A stretch of DNA of 49,589 nucleotides from an uncultured Lachnoclostridium sp. (GTDB taxonomy: Bacteria > Bacillota > Clostridia > Lachnospirales > Lachnospiraceae), in contig CAKNJS010000016.1 in the NCBI GenBank assembly GCA_930986645.1, positions 1 through 49,589 of the forward strand. The letters run 5' to 3'. Below are positions 1 to 8,145 of this stretch, in pieces (the first letter of the stretch is position 1; every line of letters begins with the position of its first letter). The position numbers and the translations under genes were made by a program. Under the pieces are notes generated by a model, which saw only the letters and a program-made list of their open reading frames with translations, was not told the origin of the DNA and searched no databases.

Positions 1-2
1 AA

Positions 3-182
3 ATTTGTTGGATGCTTTGTTTACCTCTTGACAAAAGTCACTTCATAACAGTGAAGTGGTGTATTCGGGAAAGTTGTGGATTTTATGGGGAACATCAATT
101 AAGGCATTATTGCATAATTACGAGCGAGGAATTGATCGATATAATATCTACCTTTGAACCGATACTTCGAATCGTTAAATAA
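3..182 (+). CDS. C-terminal part of an unknown protein, cut by the window edge
   Basis: The reading frame is open from the first bases of the window to a TAA at 180-182, giving 59 residues. It ends in a helix-like run (ITSEELIDIISTFEPILRIV) that reads like the tail of a real globular protein. An internal ATG at 12 has no ribosome binding site, so the gene most likely begins left of the window. It is AT-rich and lies 26 bp before another small AT-rich gene and a barstar-like gene, so it may be one more member of an immunity-gene array. The family is not recognised. Confidence 0.5.
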   Translation: MCWMLCLPLDKSHFITVKWCIRESCGFYGEHQLRHYCIITSEELIDIISTFEPILRIVK

Positions 183-208
183 ACTATAGAATTATAAGGA
201 CAGCTAAT

Positions 209-679
209 ATGGATTTTAAAACTTTTCAATCAAATTTAAAGGTTTTGGATAAACAAACCGGAAATACAATCAGACGCAAATATATAAATGAGTTTATAAA
301 TACTGAACATGAGCAATATCATCAGCAAATACAATTAAAACATAAATTTCGAGATGGATATTGTTATGCAGGATATTTGTGGGACTATATAAAAAATCCT
401 ATCATCATTGACAAAAAATATTTCGAGGCATTGGCTGAAAAAATAAATAGAGTATTTGTGTTTTGGGATATCCATTCATGTGAAAGAAGATTGATCGAAG
501 ATTACTGGAAATTTGATAAGGATTCAGTAATAGAAATGGACTTTAATGTGTTATTAGAAGGGGAGACATATTTACCGGAAGATATCTATATCTTTGACAA
601 AAATATAACGTGGACATTAATAAAAACACATGAGGATATTAATGGACACTGTTATTGCCTAAAAAGCGGAACGATTTAA
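209..679 (+). CDS. hypothetical protein in an immunity-like gene cluster
   Basis: A 156-residue soluble protein with no signal peptide or membrane segment and many aromatic and acidic residues. It starts at an ATG preceded by AAGGA about 10 bases upstream. I do not recognise the family. Size, AT-rich composition and position just before a barstar-like inhibitor resemble the immunity genes found in tandem downstream of polymorphic toxin genes. That role is inferred from context only. It lies 26 bp after the partial gene at the window edge and 42 bp before the barstar-like gene, consistent with one transcript. Confidence 0.6.
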   Translation: MDFKTFQSNLKVLDKQTGNTIRRKYINEFINTEHEQYHQQIQLKHKFRDGYCYAGYLWDYIKNPIIIDKKYFEALAEKINRVFVFWDIHSCERRLIEDYWKFDKDSVIEMDFNVLLEGETYLPEDIYIFDKNITWTLIKTHEDINGHCYCLKSGTI

Positions 680-721
680 AGTGGTAAACTTTTATTTGTT
701 GTAAATATAGGAGGCAAATAA

Positions 722-1126
722 ATGAAAAATGGTGTGAAATATATATCTATGCAAGAAGTACCTCAACTGAAAAATAAATATCAACAGAATCAGGATATCT
801 TTGTGGTTGAGATTAACGGCAGCCAGTGCAGTAAATTGGCAGACTACTTAAAAATAATGTCCGATAGTTTCGATTTTCCCATCGAAGCTAAAAGCATGGA
901 TGGTTATAATGATTGGATGCGGGATTTGACATGGATTGAAGAAAAGAAAATAGTTGTTTTAATAAGCAACTATACCGACTTTTTGAAAGATGATCCTTCG
1001 TCCAAAGAAAATATACCTTATAATTTTGAGCATACGATATTACCTTGGTGGGATGGGGGATATGCTGGATGTCTAGTAAACGGAGATGAATTAAAGAAGG
1101 ACATGATGATTTATTTCGCTGTATAA
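722..1126 (+). CDS. barstar-family ribonuclease inhibitor (immunity protein)
   Basis: A 134-residue protein with the barstar layout: a beta strand with an INGSQ turn (about residues 31-35), a helix (LADYLKIMSDSFDFP), the YNDWMRDLTWI segment that corresponds to the N-WDAL-DCL region of barstar, then a hydrophobic strand (KIVVLISNY). Barstars bind and block barnase-type RNases inside the cell, and barstar-like proteins serve as immunity partners of RNase toxins. The start has a good site (AGGAGG, 7 bases before ATG). No RNase toxin gene is in the window; if there is one it lies to the left. The fold assignment is by eye and fairly secure; the partner is unknown. Confidence 0.72.
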   Translation: MKNGVKYISMQEVPQLKNKYQQNQDIFVVEINGSQCSKLADYLKIMSDSFDFPIEAKSMDGYNDWMRDLTWIEEKKIVVLISNYTDFLKDDPSSKENIPYNFEHTILPWWDGGYAGCLVNGDELKKDMMIYFAV

Positions 1127-1156
1127 ACAAGGATTATAATACAATTCAACTTTTGT

Positions 1157-1185
1157 TTGTCATAAGCGGCTGATTCGTGTATACT
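1157..1185 (+). promoter_or_regulatory. sigma-A-type promoter for the radical SAM / rng block
   Basis: TTGTCA at 1157-1162 and TATACT at 1180-1185 with a 17-base spacer; each hexamer matches consensus at five of six positions. It lies in the gap between the barstar-like gene and the first housekeeping gene, so it marks the border between accessory and core DNA. Confidence 0.65.
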
Positions 1186-1230
1186 TACACAGGATACTTC
1201 CGTAAAAAGCAGAAGAGAACAGGAGGAGCA

Positions 1231-3096
1231 ATGCGTAAATTAGCCTTAAGTGATGAAATATTATTAAGCATAGAAAAACCTGCCCGGTACATCGGCGGCG
1301 AGGTTAATTCTGTAATGAAGAACAAAGATGAAGTGGATATCCGTTTCGCTATGTGTTTTCCGGACGTCTATGAGATTGGCATGTCTCATCTGGGCATCCA
1401 GATTCTCTATGATATGTTCAACCGCAGGGAAGACACGTGGTGCGAGCGCGTCTATTCGCCATGGCTGGATCTGGACAAGGTATTAAGAGAAAAAAACATT
1501 CCGCTCTTTGCGCTGGAATCTCAGGATCCGGTAAGAGAGTTTGACTTTCTCGGCATTACGATCCAGTTCGAGATGTGCTATACAAATATTCTCCAGATTC
1601 TCGACCTCAGTCATATCCCGCTCCACGCAGCTGACAGAACAGAAGAGGATCCCATTGTGATCGGCGGCGGCCCATGTGCATACAATCCGGAACCGCTGGC
1701 AGAATTCTTTGATATCTTCTATATCGGCGAAGGGGAGACGGTTTACGATGAACTTCTCGACACATACAAAAAGTGGAAGAAATCCGGTGCTTCAAGAAAA
1801 GAGTTTCTGCGTCAGGCGGCCCGGATCGAAGGGCTCTATGTACCGCAGTTTTATGATGTGAGTTACCGCGGGGACGGCACCATAGAGTCCTTTGTGCCAA
1901 ATAATCCTGCGGCTCCTGAGAAAGTGAGAAAACAGGTGGTCATGGATGTGACTGATGCTTCTTATCCGATGAAACCTGTTGTTCCCTATATCAAGGCCAC
2001 GCAGGACAGAGTTGTACTTGAGATCCAGAGAGGATGTATCCGCGGCTGCCGTTTCTGTCAAGCGGGGATGATCTACCGTCCGACCAGAGAACGCAGCGTG
2101 GAAACACTGAAAGAATATGCCCGCACAATGCTCAAAAATACGGGACATGAAGAGATTTCCCTCAGTTCCTTAAGCTCCAGTGACTACTCGAAACTGAACG
2201 AGCTTGTGACTTTCCTGATCGACGAGTTTAAAGACAAGGGGATCAATATCTCTCTTCCTTCTCTCCGTATCGACGCCTTCTCTCTGGACGTCATGAGCAA
2301 GGTGCAGGACGTGCGCAAAAGCAGCCTGACATTTGCCCCCGAGGCAGGATCCCAGCGTATGAGAAATGTCATCAACAAAGGTCTGACAGAAGAAGATATC
2401 ATTACCGGCGCCGGACAGGCATTTGAAGGCGGCTGGACAAAAGTGAAGCTCTATTTCATGCTGGGGCTTCCCACTGAGACGGAAGAAGACATGAAAGAGA
2501 TTGCCAGACTATCTGACCGCGTGGCGCGCAGATATTATGAAATCCCGAAAGAGCAGCGGCATGGGAAATGCCAGATCACTGCAAGTTCTTCTTTCTTTGT
2601 GCCAAAACCATTTACACCGTTCCAGTGGGCATCCATGTATACCGCAGAAGAGTATGACCGCAGGGCGCACATCGTAAATGATGAGTTTCGCGAGCAGCTG
2701 AACCGCAAGAGTCTGAAATATAACTGGCATGACGCGCAGGTGACTGTTCTTGAAGGCGTCATGGCAAGAGGGGACCGCAGGATCGCACCGGTGATCGAGG
2801 AGGCATACCGTCTGGGCTGTCTCTTTGACTCATGGACAGAGACATTCCGCAATGATCTCTGGATGGAGGCATTTGAAAACACAAATGTGGATATCTCTTT
2901 CTATAATCAGCGTCAGCGTGGAAAAGATGAGATTTTTCCATGGGACTTCATCGATATCGGTGTGAGCCGCTCTTTCCTTTATCGGGAATGGGAGCGTGCA
3001 ATGAATGAGACTGTAACTCCGAACTGCCGGGAGAAATGTTCCGGCTGCGGGGCAGCAGGTTTCGGAGGAGGTGTCTGCTATGAAGGCAAGAATTAA
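1231..3096 (+). CDS. TIGR03960 family B12-binding-like radical SAM protein
   Basis: A 621-residue radical SAM enzyme. The 4Fe-4S motif CIRGCRFC gives Cys269, Cys273 and Cys276. An N-terminal domain of about 200 residues resembles cobalamin-binding domains (IGMSHLGIQ, GGGPCAYNPEP), and the C-terminus carries a further Cys cluster (CREKCSGCG). TIGR03960 proteins occur beside TIGR03936 proteins in many Firmicutes; the reaction is not established. I chose the ATG at 1231 because AGGAGG lies 4 bases upstream; the frame extends to an ATG at 1177, but that one overlaps the promoter -10 region. The gene overlaps the next one by 17 bp, so the two are co-translated. Confidence 0.88.
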   Translation: MRKLALSDEILLSIEKPARYIGGEVNSVMKNKDEVDIRFAMCFPDVYEIGMSHLGIQILYDMFNRREDTWCERVYSPWLDLDKVLREKNIPLFALESQDPVREFDFLGITIQFEMCYTNILQILDLSHIPLHAADRTEEDPIVIGGGPCAYNPEPLAEFFDIFYIGEGETVYDELLDTYKKWKKSGASRKEFLRQAARIEGLYVPQFYDVSYRGDGTIESFVPNNPAAPEKVRKQVVMDVTDASYPMKPVVPYIKATQDRVVLEIQRGCIRGCRFCQAGMIYRPTRERSVETLKEYARTMLKNTGHEEISLSSLSSSDYSKLNELVTFLIDEFKDKGINISLPSLRIDAFSLDVMSKVQDVRKSSLTFAPEAGSQRMRNVINKGLTEEDIITGAGQAFEGGWTKVKLYFMLGLPTETEEDMKEIARLSDRVARRYYEIPKEQRHGKCQITASSSFFVPKPFTPFQWASMYTAEEYDRRAHIVNDEFREQLNRKSLKYNWHDAQVTVLEGVMARGDRRIAPVIEEAYRLGCLFDSWTETFRNDLWMEAFENTNVDISFYNQRQRGKDEIFPWDFIDIGVSRSFLYREWERAMNETVTPNCREKCSGCGAAGFGGGVCYEGKN

Positions 3097-3862
3097 ATTC
3101 AGAAAATACGGTGCCCTGAAGTTTATCGGACATCTTGATGTAATGCGTTACTTTCAGAAAGTCATGCGCAGGGCAGATATCCCGATTGCCTTCACAGGCG
3201 GTTTCAGTCCTCATATGATCATGTCTTTCGCCAGTCCTCTCGGAATCGGTCTTGAGAGCGATGGAGAATATATGGATATTGAGCTTACTGATCCGATTGA
3301 AAGCGAGGAAGCTGTACGCAGGATGAATGAGGCCGGTGTGGAAGGGATCGAAGTAGTAAGCTTCCTTCAGATTGCAGAAGAGAAGAAGATGACCGGCATG
3401 ACAATTCTCGCCGCAGCTGATTATCTGATCACCCCGAAAAAGGATATACTTCCGGATGCCGGCTCCACAGAAGGAAATCTCTCCCACGACTGGAAAGAGC
3501 AGTTCAGTGATTTTATGGAACAGAATGAGATCCGCGTTATGAAACAGACAAAGCGCAGCGAAAGAGAAGTTGACCTGCGCCCGCTGATCTATGACTGGGA
3601 ATTCCGCGGCAGCTCAATCTTTATCCGCACAGCCGCAGGAAGCAACGAGAACTTAAAGCCGGATCTTGTTATGGATACATTTCTGAAATATACCGGCGCT
3701 GTTTCTGGAAAGGCAGACTCAGCAGAGGCAGCCTCCGGAGCCGCTCAGGCTTTAAACGCACAGTCATTTACTTACAGGCGGCTTGAAATGTATGCAGATT
3801 CAGGAAAAGACGGCAGGAGAAATCTCGTTACACTTGAGTCCTTCGGAGGTGAAATTCATTGA
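3080..3862 (+). CDS. TIGR03936 family radical SAM-linked protein (DUF2344)
   Basis: A 260-residue protein with the conserved opening of the family (KARIKFRKYGALKFIGHLD, then FTGGFSPHM). It has no cysteine motif and is thought to work with the radical SAM protein encoded just upstream. The ATG at 3080 follows GGAGGAGG with 8 bases between and is preferred to the in-frame GTG at 3071. The gene begins inside the end of the upstream gene, and its stop overlaps the start of rng. A low-complexity Ala/Ser/Gly stretch lies at about residues 210-230. Confidence 0.85.
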   Translation: MKARIKFRKYGALKFIGHLDVMRYFQKVMRRADIPIAFTGGFSPHMIMSFASPLGIGLESDGEYMDIELTDPIESEEAVRRMNEAGVEGIEVVSFLQIAEEKKMTGMTILAAADYLITPKKDILPDAGSTEGNLSHDWKEQFSDFMEQNEIRVMKQTKRSEREVDLRPLIYDWEFRGSSIFIRTAAGSNENLKPDLVMDTFLKYTGAVSGKADSAEAASGAAQALNAQSFTYRRLEMYADSGKDGRRNLVTLESFGGEIH

Positions 3863-5052
3863 AACGAAAGCTTCTGATTGAAAAAAGAGACGGTAAGATA
3901 AGAACTTATTTCATCGAAAATGATGATATCGTCGAGATACACAGTTCTCCTGCATCAGGCGGGGATGCAGACAGGCACCGTCTGGGTGATATTTATATCG
4001 GTAAGGTGAATAATATTGTTCCCAATATTGGTGCCGCCTTCATTGAGATTGAGAAGGGCATTAACTGTTACTACGATATGAAAGACGCGGATACCGCCAT
4101 ATTTACACACAAATCAGGAAAGAAGCCGTTATGTATCGGCGATGAGCTTGTCGTGCAGATCAGCCGCGAGGCGATCAAGACAAAAGCCCCCACTGTGACA
4201 AGTAATCTAAGCTTTACAGGAAGATATGCCGTGCTGACTCACGGAAACACACGGATCGGTGTTTCCTCTAAGATCTCGAAGTCTTTAAGAGAAACTTATA
4301 AGAAAGAGCTGAGCGTCCTTCAAAATGATGATTTCGGCATCATTGTCCGTACGAATGCAAAGGATGCACCATTTCAGGACGTAACGGAGGAGATCAGCGC
4401 GCTGAAAGATGAATATTACAGTCTCATACACACGGCTCAGACAAGAGTATGCTTTTCCTGTCTGAAATCAGCTCCGCCGTCATACATAGCAGACTTGAAA
4501 AATGTATATATGGACGGTATGGAAGCCATCATTGTTGGAGATAAAGATTTGTATACACGTATACGTTTGTTTTTTCAATCAGAACTTCCCGAAAAGGCAG
4601 GGCTTCTGAAGCTCTATGATGATCCGTCTTTTCCTCTTGATAAACTTTATGGCACGCAGACAATACTTGACAAGGCGCTCATGGAGCGGGCGTGGCTGAA
4701 AACCGGAGGATATCTGATCATACAGCCCACGGAAGCACTGACCGTGATCGACGTCAATTCCGGAAAGAATACATCGAAAAAGGACAGTGAAGAAGGCGCA
4801 TTGAAAGTAAATCTCGAGGCGGCGCGGGAAGCTGCCCGTCAGATAAGGCTCCGCAATCTTTCGGGAATCATCCTTGTAGATTTTATTAATCAAAAGGACG
4901 AAGAGAACACACAGAAACTGCTGCATGAGTTCAAATACTGTCTGGCGCAGGATCCAGTCCAGACTACACTCGTTGATATGACAGCGCTCGGCCTTGTGGA
5001 AGTTACTAGAAAAAAAATACGCCGTCCGCTGTATGAAGAGGAACAGCAGTAA
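3859..5052 (+). CDS. rng: ribonuclease E/G family protein, short form
   Basis: A 397-residue RNase E/G-type endoribonuclease. An S1-like RNA-binding domain lies at about residues 38-120 (RLGDIYIGKVNNIVP...GAAFIEI). The two metal-binding aspartates of the DNase I-like domain are visible as Asp298 (VIDVNSG) and Asp341 (ILVDF). These enzymes process rRNA and decay mRNA. The protein stops after RRPLYEEE, where the CPxCxG zinc-link that joins dimers in E. coli RNase E/G would begin, so that link is absent. The start is TTG at 3859, with GGAGGT 8 bases upstream, and the gene overlaps the previous stop by 4 bp. Confidence 0.85.
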   Translation: MKRKLLIEKRDGKIRTYFIENDDIVEIHSSPASGGDADRHRLGDIYIGKVNNIVPNIGAAFIEIEKGINCYYDMKDADTAIFTHKSGKKPLCIGDELVVQISREAIKTKAPTVTSNLSFTGRYAVLTHGNTRIGVSSKISKSLRETYKKELSVLQNDDFGIIVRTNAKDAPFQDVTEEISALKDEYYSLIHTAQTRVCFSCLKSAPPSYIADLKNVYMDGMEAIIVGDKDLYTRIRLFFQSELPEKAGLLKLYDDPSFPLDKLYGTQTILDKALMERAWLKTGGYLIIQPTEALTVIDVNSGKNTSKKDSEEGALKVNLEAAREAARQIRLRNLSGIILVDFINQKDEENTQKLLHEFKYCLAQDPVQTTLVDMTALGLVEVTRKKIRRPLYEEEQQ

Positions 5053-5104
5053 AACAGTCCGATGAGGTCAGGACATTTATAGCTGAATTTTTCGCATTTT
5101 TCCG

Positions 5105-5133
5105 TTTACAACCCGTGAATACAGCGCTATAAT
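5105..5133 (+). promoter_or_regulatory. promoter of the aspartokinase gene
   Basis: TTTACA at 5105-5110, a 17-base spacer and a perfect TATAAT at 5128-5133. Transcription would start near 5140, leaving a leader of about 125 bases before the aspartokinase ATG. Confidence 0.7.
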
Positions 5134-5139
5134 ATTGAG

Positions 5140-5212
5140 TCGAGAGTGCCCGCACAGAGGCATACAGAGGATATCATTGCATTTTCTGTATCTGATGCGG
5201 GACGGACTGTTT
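5140..5212 (+). promoter_or_regulatory. structured leader upstream of aspartokinase
   Basis: Two nested stems are visible: CCCGCA (5149-5154) with TGCGGG (5196-5201), and inside it ATACAGA (5162-5168) with TCTGTAT (5185-5191). In addition AAACAGTCCG at 5052-5061, just after the rng stop and upstream of the promoter, is exactly complementary to CGGACTGTTT at 5203-5212; that pairing is possible only in a read-through transcript from rng. It does not look like the much larger lysine riboswitch. Any regulatory role is inference. Confidence 0.4.
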
Positions 5213-5264
5213 CGTAATGACAGACTATTATAATGATGAGACACAATTGGAGGAAGTAAAAGAA

Positions 5265-6584
5265 ATGAAGAAAGTGGTTAAGTTCGGCGGAAGTTCTCTG
5301 GCTAACGCTGATCAGTTTAAAAAGGTCGGCGCTATCATCGGCGAGGATGAGTCCAGAAGATATGTAGTACCGTCAGCTCCCGGAAAGCGCTTTTCCAGCG
5401 ATATCAAAGTAACGGATATGCTCTATGCCTGTTATGAGGCGGCTGTGAACGGCTCAGATTTCTCAGAGCAGCTTGGGCAGATCAAAGAACGCTATCAGGA
5501 GATCATCGACGGGCTGAATCTTTCCTTTTCACTGGATAAGGATTTTGAAAAGATCCGTGAAGATTTCAGCAATCATGCCGGACAGGATTATGCCGCATCA
5601 CGCGGTGAATTCTTGAACGGAAAGATCATGGCTGCCTATCTGGATTTTGATTTTGTCGACGCTGCGGAAGTCGTACGTTTTGATGACGACGGATCCTTTA
5701 ACGCGGACATTACAAATGATCTTCTCTCTGAGAAACTGAAAGATAAGCATACTGCAGTGATCCCGGGATTCTACGGCGCAAAAGCAGACGGTGAAGTTGT
5801 AACATTCTCCCGCGGCGGCTCTGATATTACAGGCTCTCTGGTAGCACTCGCCGTCGGAGCGGATCTCTATGAGAACTGGACAGACGTATCCGGGTTTCTG
5901 ATCGCAGATCCAAGGATTGTCAAGAACCCGAAATCTATCGAGACGATCACCTACAAAGAGCTGCGCGAGCTTTCCTATATGGGAGCCAGCGTACTTCACG
6001 AGGATGCGATCTTCCCGGTGCGCAAGGCAGGCATCCCGATCAATATCCGCAATACTAACAGACCGCAGGACAAAGGTACTCTTATCGTCGAGAGTACATG
6101 CCGCCAGCCACGATACACGATCACAGGTATTGCCGGAACAGACGGCTTTGCCGCGATCACAGTCGAAAAAGCAATGATGAACTCCGAAGTCGGATTCTGC
6201 CGGAAAGTGCTTCAGGTGTTTGAAGACAACGGAGTATCGATCGAGCATATGCCGTCCGGCATTGACACGATGTCGATCTTCGTAAACAAAGATACGTTTG
6301 AGGAGAAGGAGCAGAAAATCCTTTCCGATATTAATAAGACTGTAAACCCGGATCACATCGAGCTTGAGTCTGATCTTGCACTGATCGCTGTTGTAGGACG
6401 CGGAATGAAGTCGACAAGAGGTACTGCCGGAAGGATCTTTTCCGCGCTGGCTCATGCCCATATCAACGTTAAAATGATCGATCAGGGCTCCAGCGAGCTG
6501 AATATCATCATCGGCGTACGGCATGAAGATTTCAAAACGGCAATTCGCGCGCTGTATGAAATTTTTGTCCTTACCCAGCTCTAG
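5265..6584 (+). CDS. aspartate kinase
   Basis: A 439-residue aspartokinase, which phosphorylates aspartate in the first step of lysine, threonine and methionine synthesis. The amino-acid kinase domain begins at once with KKVVKFGGSSLA; SRGGSDITGS and the ENWTDVSGF segment are also typical. Two C-terminal ACT domains follow (from about residue 300, GIAGTDGFAAITV, and from about residue 375), which usually bind lysine or threonine as feedback inhibitors. The ATG at 5265 is chosen because GGAGGA lies 10 bases upstream; an in-frame ATG at 5217 has no binding site. A single-gene promoter and a structured leader precede it. Confidence 0.92.
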   Translation: MKKVVKFGGSSLANADQFKKVGAIIGEDESRRYVVPSAPGKRFSSDIKVTDMLYACYEAAVNGSDFSEQLGQIKERYQEIIDGLNLSFSLDKDFEKIREDFSNHAGQDYAASRGEFLNGKIMAAYLDFDFVDAAEVVRFDDDGSFNADITNDLLSEKLKDKHTAVIPGFYGAKADGEVVTFSRGGSDITGSLVALAVGADLYENWTDVSGFLIADPRIVKNPKSIETITYKELRELSYMGASVLHEDAIFPVRKAGIPINIRNTNRPQDKGTLIVESTCRQPRYTITGIAGTDGFAAITVEKAMMNSEVGFCRKVLQVFEDNGVSIEHMPSGIDTMSIFVNKDTFEEKEQKILSDINKTVNPDHIELESDLALIAVVGRGMKSTRGTAGRIFSALAHAHINVKMIDQGSSELNIIIGVRHEDFKTAIRALYEIFVLTQL

Positions 6585-6604
6585 GAAAGGCGGAAAACAG
6601 ATAA

Positions 6605-7024
6605 ATGAATATCCTTTTCTTTTTAAAACCGAAAAGCGAAGTTGCCTATGTGTACGACTACGGCACTCTGCGTCAGGTACTCGAGACAATGGAATATCAT
6701 AAATACGCCTCCATTCCCATGTTGAACAAGGCAGGAGAGTATGTCGGAACGATCACGGAAGGCGACCTCCTCTGGGGAATCAAGCGCTATACAAATTTAA
6801 ACCTGAAAGAAGCCGAAAATATATTTATTCAAGATTTCCCGAGAAAAGCGGATTACGCACCGGTTTCCATAGACTCTGATATGGAAGACCTGATCCGCAA
6901 ATCCATGGACCAGAACTTTGTCCCTGTCATTGATGACCAGAAAAAGTTTATCGGCATCGTGACGCGTCGGAGTATCATTGAATATTGTTACGAAAAACTG
7001 AAAAATTTACCGGAAAAGTATTGA
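6605..7024 (+). CDS. CBS-domain protein
   Basis: A 139-residue protein made of two CBS motifs, about residues 15-60 (ASIPMLNKAGEYVGTITEGD) and about residues 80-130 (NFVPVIDDQKKFIGIVTRRS). CBS pairs bind adenosine nucleotides and act as sensors; here there is no attached enzyme domain. It begins 20 bp after aspartokinase with a modest ribosome site (AAAGGCGG), so it is probably cotranscribed with it. The target is unknown. Confidence 0.85.
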   Translation: MNILFFLKPKSEVAYVYDYGTLRQVLETMEYHKYASIPMLNKAGEYVGTITEGDLLWGIKRYTNLNLKEAENIFIQDFPRKADYAPVSIDSDMEDLIRKSMDQNFVPVIDDQKKFIGIVTRRSIIEYCYEKLKNLPEKY

Positions 7025-7050
7025 CTTGATAAAAATTCGTATGCTATACT
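7021..7050 (+). promoter_or_regulatory. extended -10 promoter for rplU-prp-rpmA
   Basis: TTGACT at 7021-7026, an 18-base spacer and TATACT at 7045-7050 preceded by TG at 7042-7043 (extended -10). The -35 box overlaps the last bases of the CBS gene. Confidence 0.75.
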
Positions 7051-7056
7051 ACACTG

Positions 7057-7138
7057 GTATGCCGCACAGCGAGGTTTTATAAGTTCTGCAGCTGCTGCAG
7101 ACACCGAAGCTGGCGAGTAATGTTTATAGGAGGTGCCA
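7057..7138 (+). promoter_or_regulatory. L21 ribosomal protein leader
   Basis: The untranslated leader of rplU holds a perfect hairpin TCTGCAG (7085-7091) / CTGCAGA (7095-7101), flanked by conserved-looking segments (GCCGCACAGCGAGGT before and the GGAGG site after). Position and appearance fit the L21 leader of low-GC Gram-positive bacteria, through which L21 is thought to repress its own operon. The assignment is by context and motif, not by covariance search. Confidence 0.6.
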
Positions 7139-7139
7139 T

Positions 7140-7448
7140 ATGTACGCGATTATAGCAACAGGTGGTAAACAGTACAAAGTAGCTGAAGGCGATATCATTA
7201 AAGTAGAAAAGCTTGGTGTAGATGCCGGAGAGACTTACACATTTGACCAGGTTCTCGCTGTAAATAATGACAAGCTGGTCGTTGGTAATCCGACTGTTGA
7301 AGGTGCAACAGTTACAGCTTCTGTAATCGGCGACGGAAAAGCAAAAAAAGTTGTCGTTTACAAGTACAAGAGAAAAACCGGCTATCATAAGAAAAATGGT
7401 CACAGACAGCAGTACACAGCTGTTAAGATCGACAAGATCAACGCTTAA
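7140..7448 (+). CDS. rplU: 50S ribosomal protein L21
   Basis: A 102-residue protein, the usual L21 length, with the typical start [14 protein letters not shown] and the C-terminal RNA-binding stretch [17 protein letters not shown]. It sits in the large ribosomal subunit. AGGAGG lies just before the ATG. It is the first gene of the L21-Prp-L27 operon, with its own promoter and leader. Confidence 0.97.
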   Translation: MYAIIATGGKQYKVAEGDIIKVEKLGVDAGETYTFDQVLAVNNDKLVVGNPTVEGATVTASVIGDGKAKKVVVYKYKRKTGYHKKNGHRQQYTAVKIDKINA

Positions 7449-7456
7449 TCATCCAT

Positions 7457-7789
7457 ATGATTAAAGTAACCATTTATAAGACCGACAGGCATGAATATGC
7501 GGGCTTTGATATTTCAGGACACGCTGAGTATTCTGAATCCGGGAGCGATATTGTATGTGCGGCTGTATCCGCCATCGTGATCAATACGATCAATTCCATT
7601 GATCAGTTTACGGATGATAAGACAAGCAGTGTTTCTGATGAGGAGTCAGGGAAGATCGAATTCCGATTTGGACAGATTCCCTCGCATGATGCCTCACTTT
7701 TGCTGGATTCCATGGTTCTCGGTCTGGAACAGATAGAGGACAGCAATGAATACGAACCATACATTGACATTATTTTCAAGGAGGTGTAA
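7457..7789 (+). CDS. prp: ribosomal-processing cysteine protease Prp
   Basis: A 110-residue protein with the family's catalytic pair in the motif [18 protein letters not shown]: His22 and Cys34, the same numbering as in the Staphylococcus aureus enzyme. Prp removes the N-terminal extension of L27 before it joins the ribosome. The gene lies between rplU and its substrate rpmA, the standard arrangement. There is no clear ribosome binding site before the ATG, only an 8-bp gap from the rplU stop, so translation is probably coupled. The rpmA binding site lies across its own stop codon. Confidence 0.93.
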   Translation: MIKVTIYKTDRHEYAGFDISGHAEYSESGSDIVCAAVSAIVINTINSIDQFTDDKTSSVSDEESGKIEFRFGQIPSHDASLLLDSMVLGLEQIEDSNEYEPYIDIIFKEV

Positions 7790-7794
7790 GAACC

Positions 7795-8079
7795 ATGATG
7801 AAAATGAATCTTCAGTTTTTTGCTCATAAAAAGGGAGTTGGTTCTACAAAGAACGGACGTGACTCAGAGGCTAAGAGACTGGGTGCGAAGAGAGCTGACG
7901 GACAGTTTGTAAAAGCCGGAAACATTCTCTACAGACAGCGCGGAACAAAGATTCACCCGGGTGTGAACGTAGGACGCGGCGGAGATGACACTCTGTTTGC
8001 ACTGGTAGACGGTGTTGTAAGATACGAGAGAAAAGGAAGAGATAAGAAACAGGTTTCTATCTATCCGGCAGCTGAGTAA
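7795..8079 (+). CDS. rpmA: 50S ribosomal protein L27, with cleavable extension
   Basis: A 94-residue L27 beginning [18 protein letters not shown]. The MNLQFFA segment is the N-terminal extension that Prp cuts after Ala, exposing HKKG, which reaches toward the peptidyl transferase centre. The ATG at 7795 follows AAGGAGGTG by 8 bases; ATG codons at 7798 and 7804 are alternatives that would also keep the cleavage site. It ends the operon just before a strong terminator. Confidence 0.97.
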   Translation: MMKMNLQFFAHKKGVGSTKNGRDSEAKRLGAKRADGQFVKAGNILYRQRGTKIHPGVNVGRGGDDTLFALVDGVVRYERKGRDKKQVSIYPAAE

Positions 8080-8088
8080 AACAGTCAG

Positions 8089-8118
8089 GCCCCAGACATT
8101 TACAGTCTGGGGCTTTTA
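8089..8118 (+). terminator. Rho-independent terminator of rplU-prp-rpmA
   Basis: A perfect 9-bp stem, GCCCCAGAC (8089-8097) with GTCTGGGGC (8105-8113), a 7-base loop, then TTTTAT. It lies 10 bp after the rpmA stop and 28 bp before obgE, so it may attenuate rather than fully stop read-through. Confidence 0.9.
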
Positions 8119-8145
8119 TCACATTATCAGAGAAAAGGAGACGTT

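Noticed and set aside
5140..5264. Lysine riboswitch upstream of aspartokinase
   Set aside because: The leader is only about 125 bases and lacks the five-stem lysine riboswitch core; only two nested stems are visible.
5598..6689. Long minus-strand open frame (363 codons) across aspartokinase and the start of the CBS gene
   Set aside because: It lies wholly opposite genes with clear family motifs, has no recognisable product or binding site, and is explained by codon bias of the genes on the plus strand.
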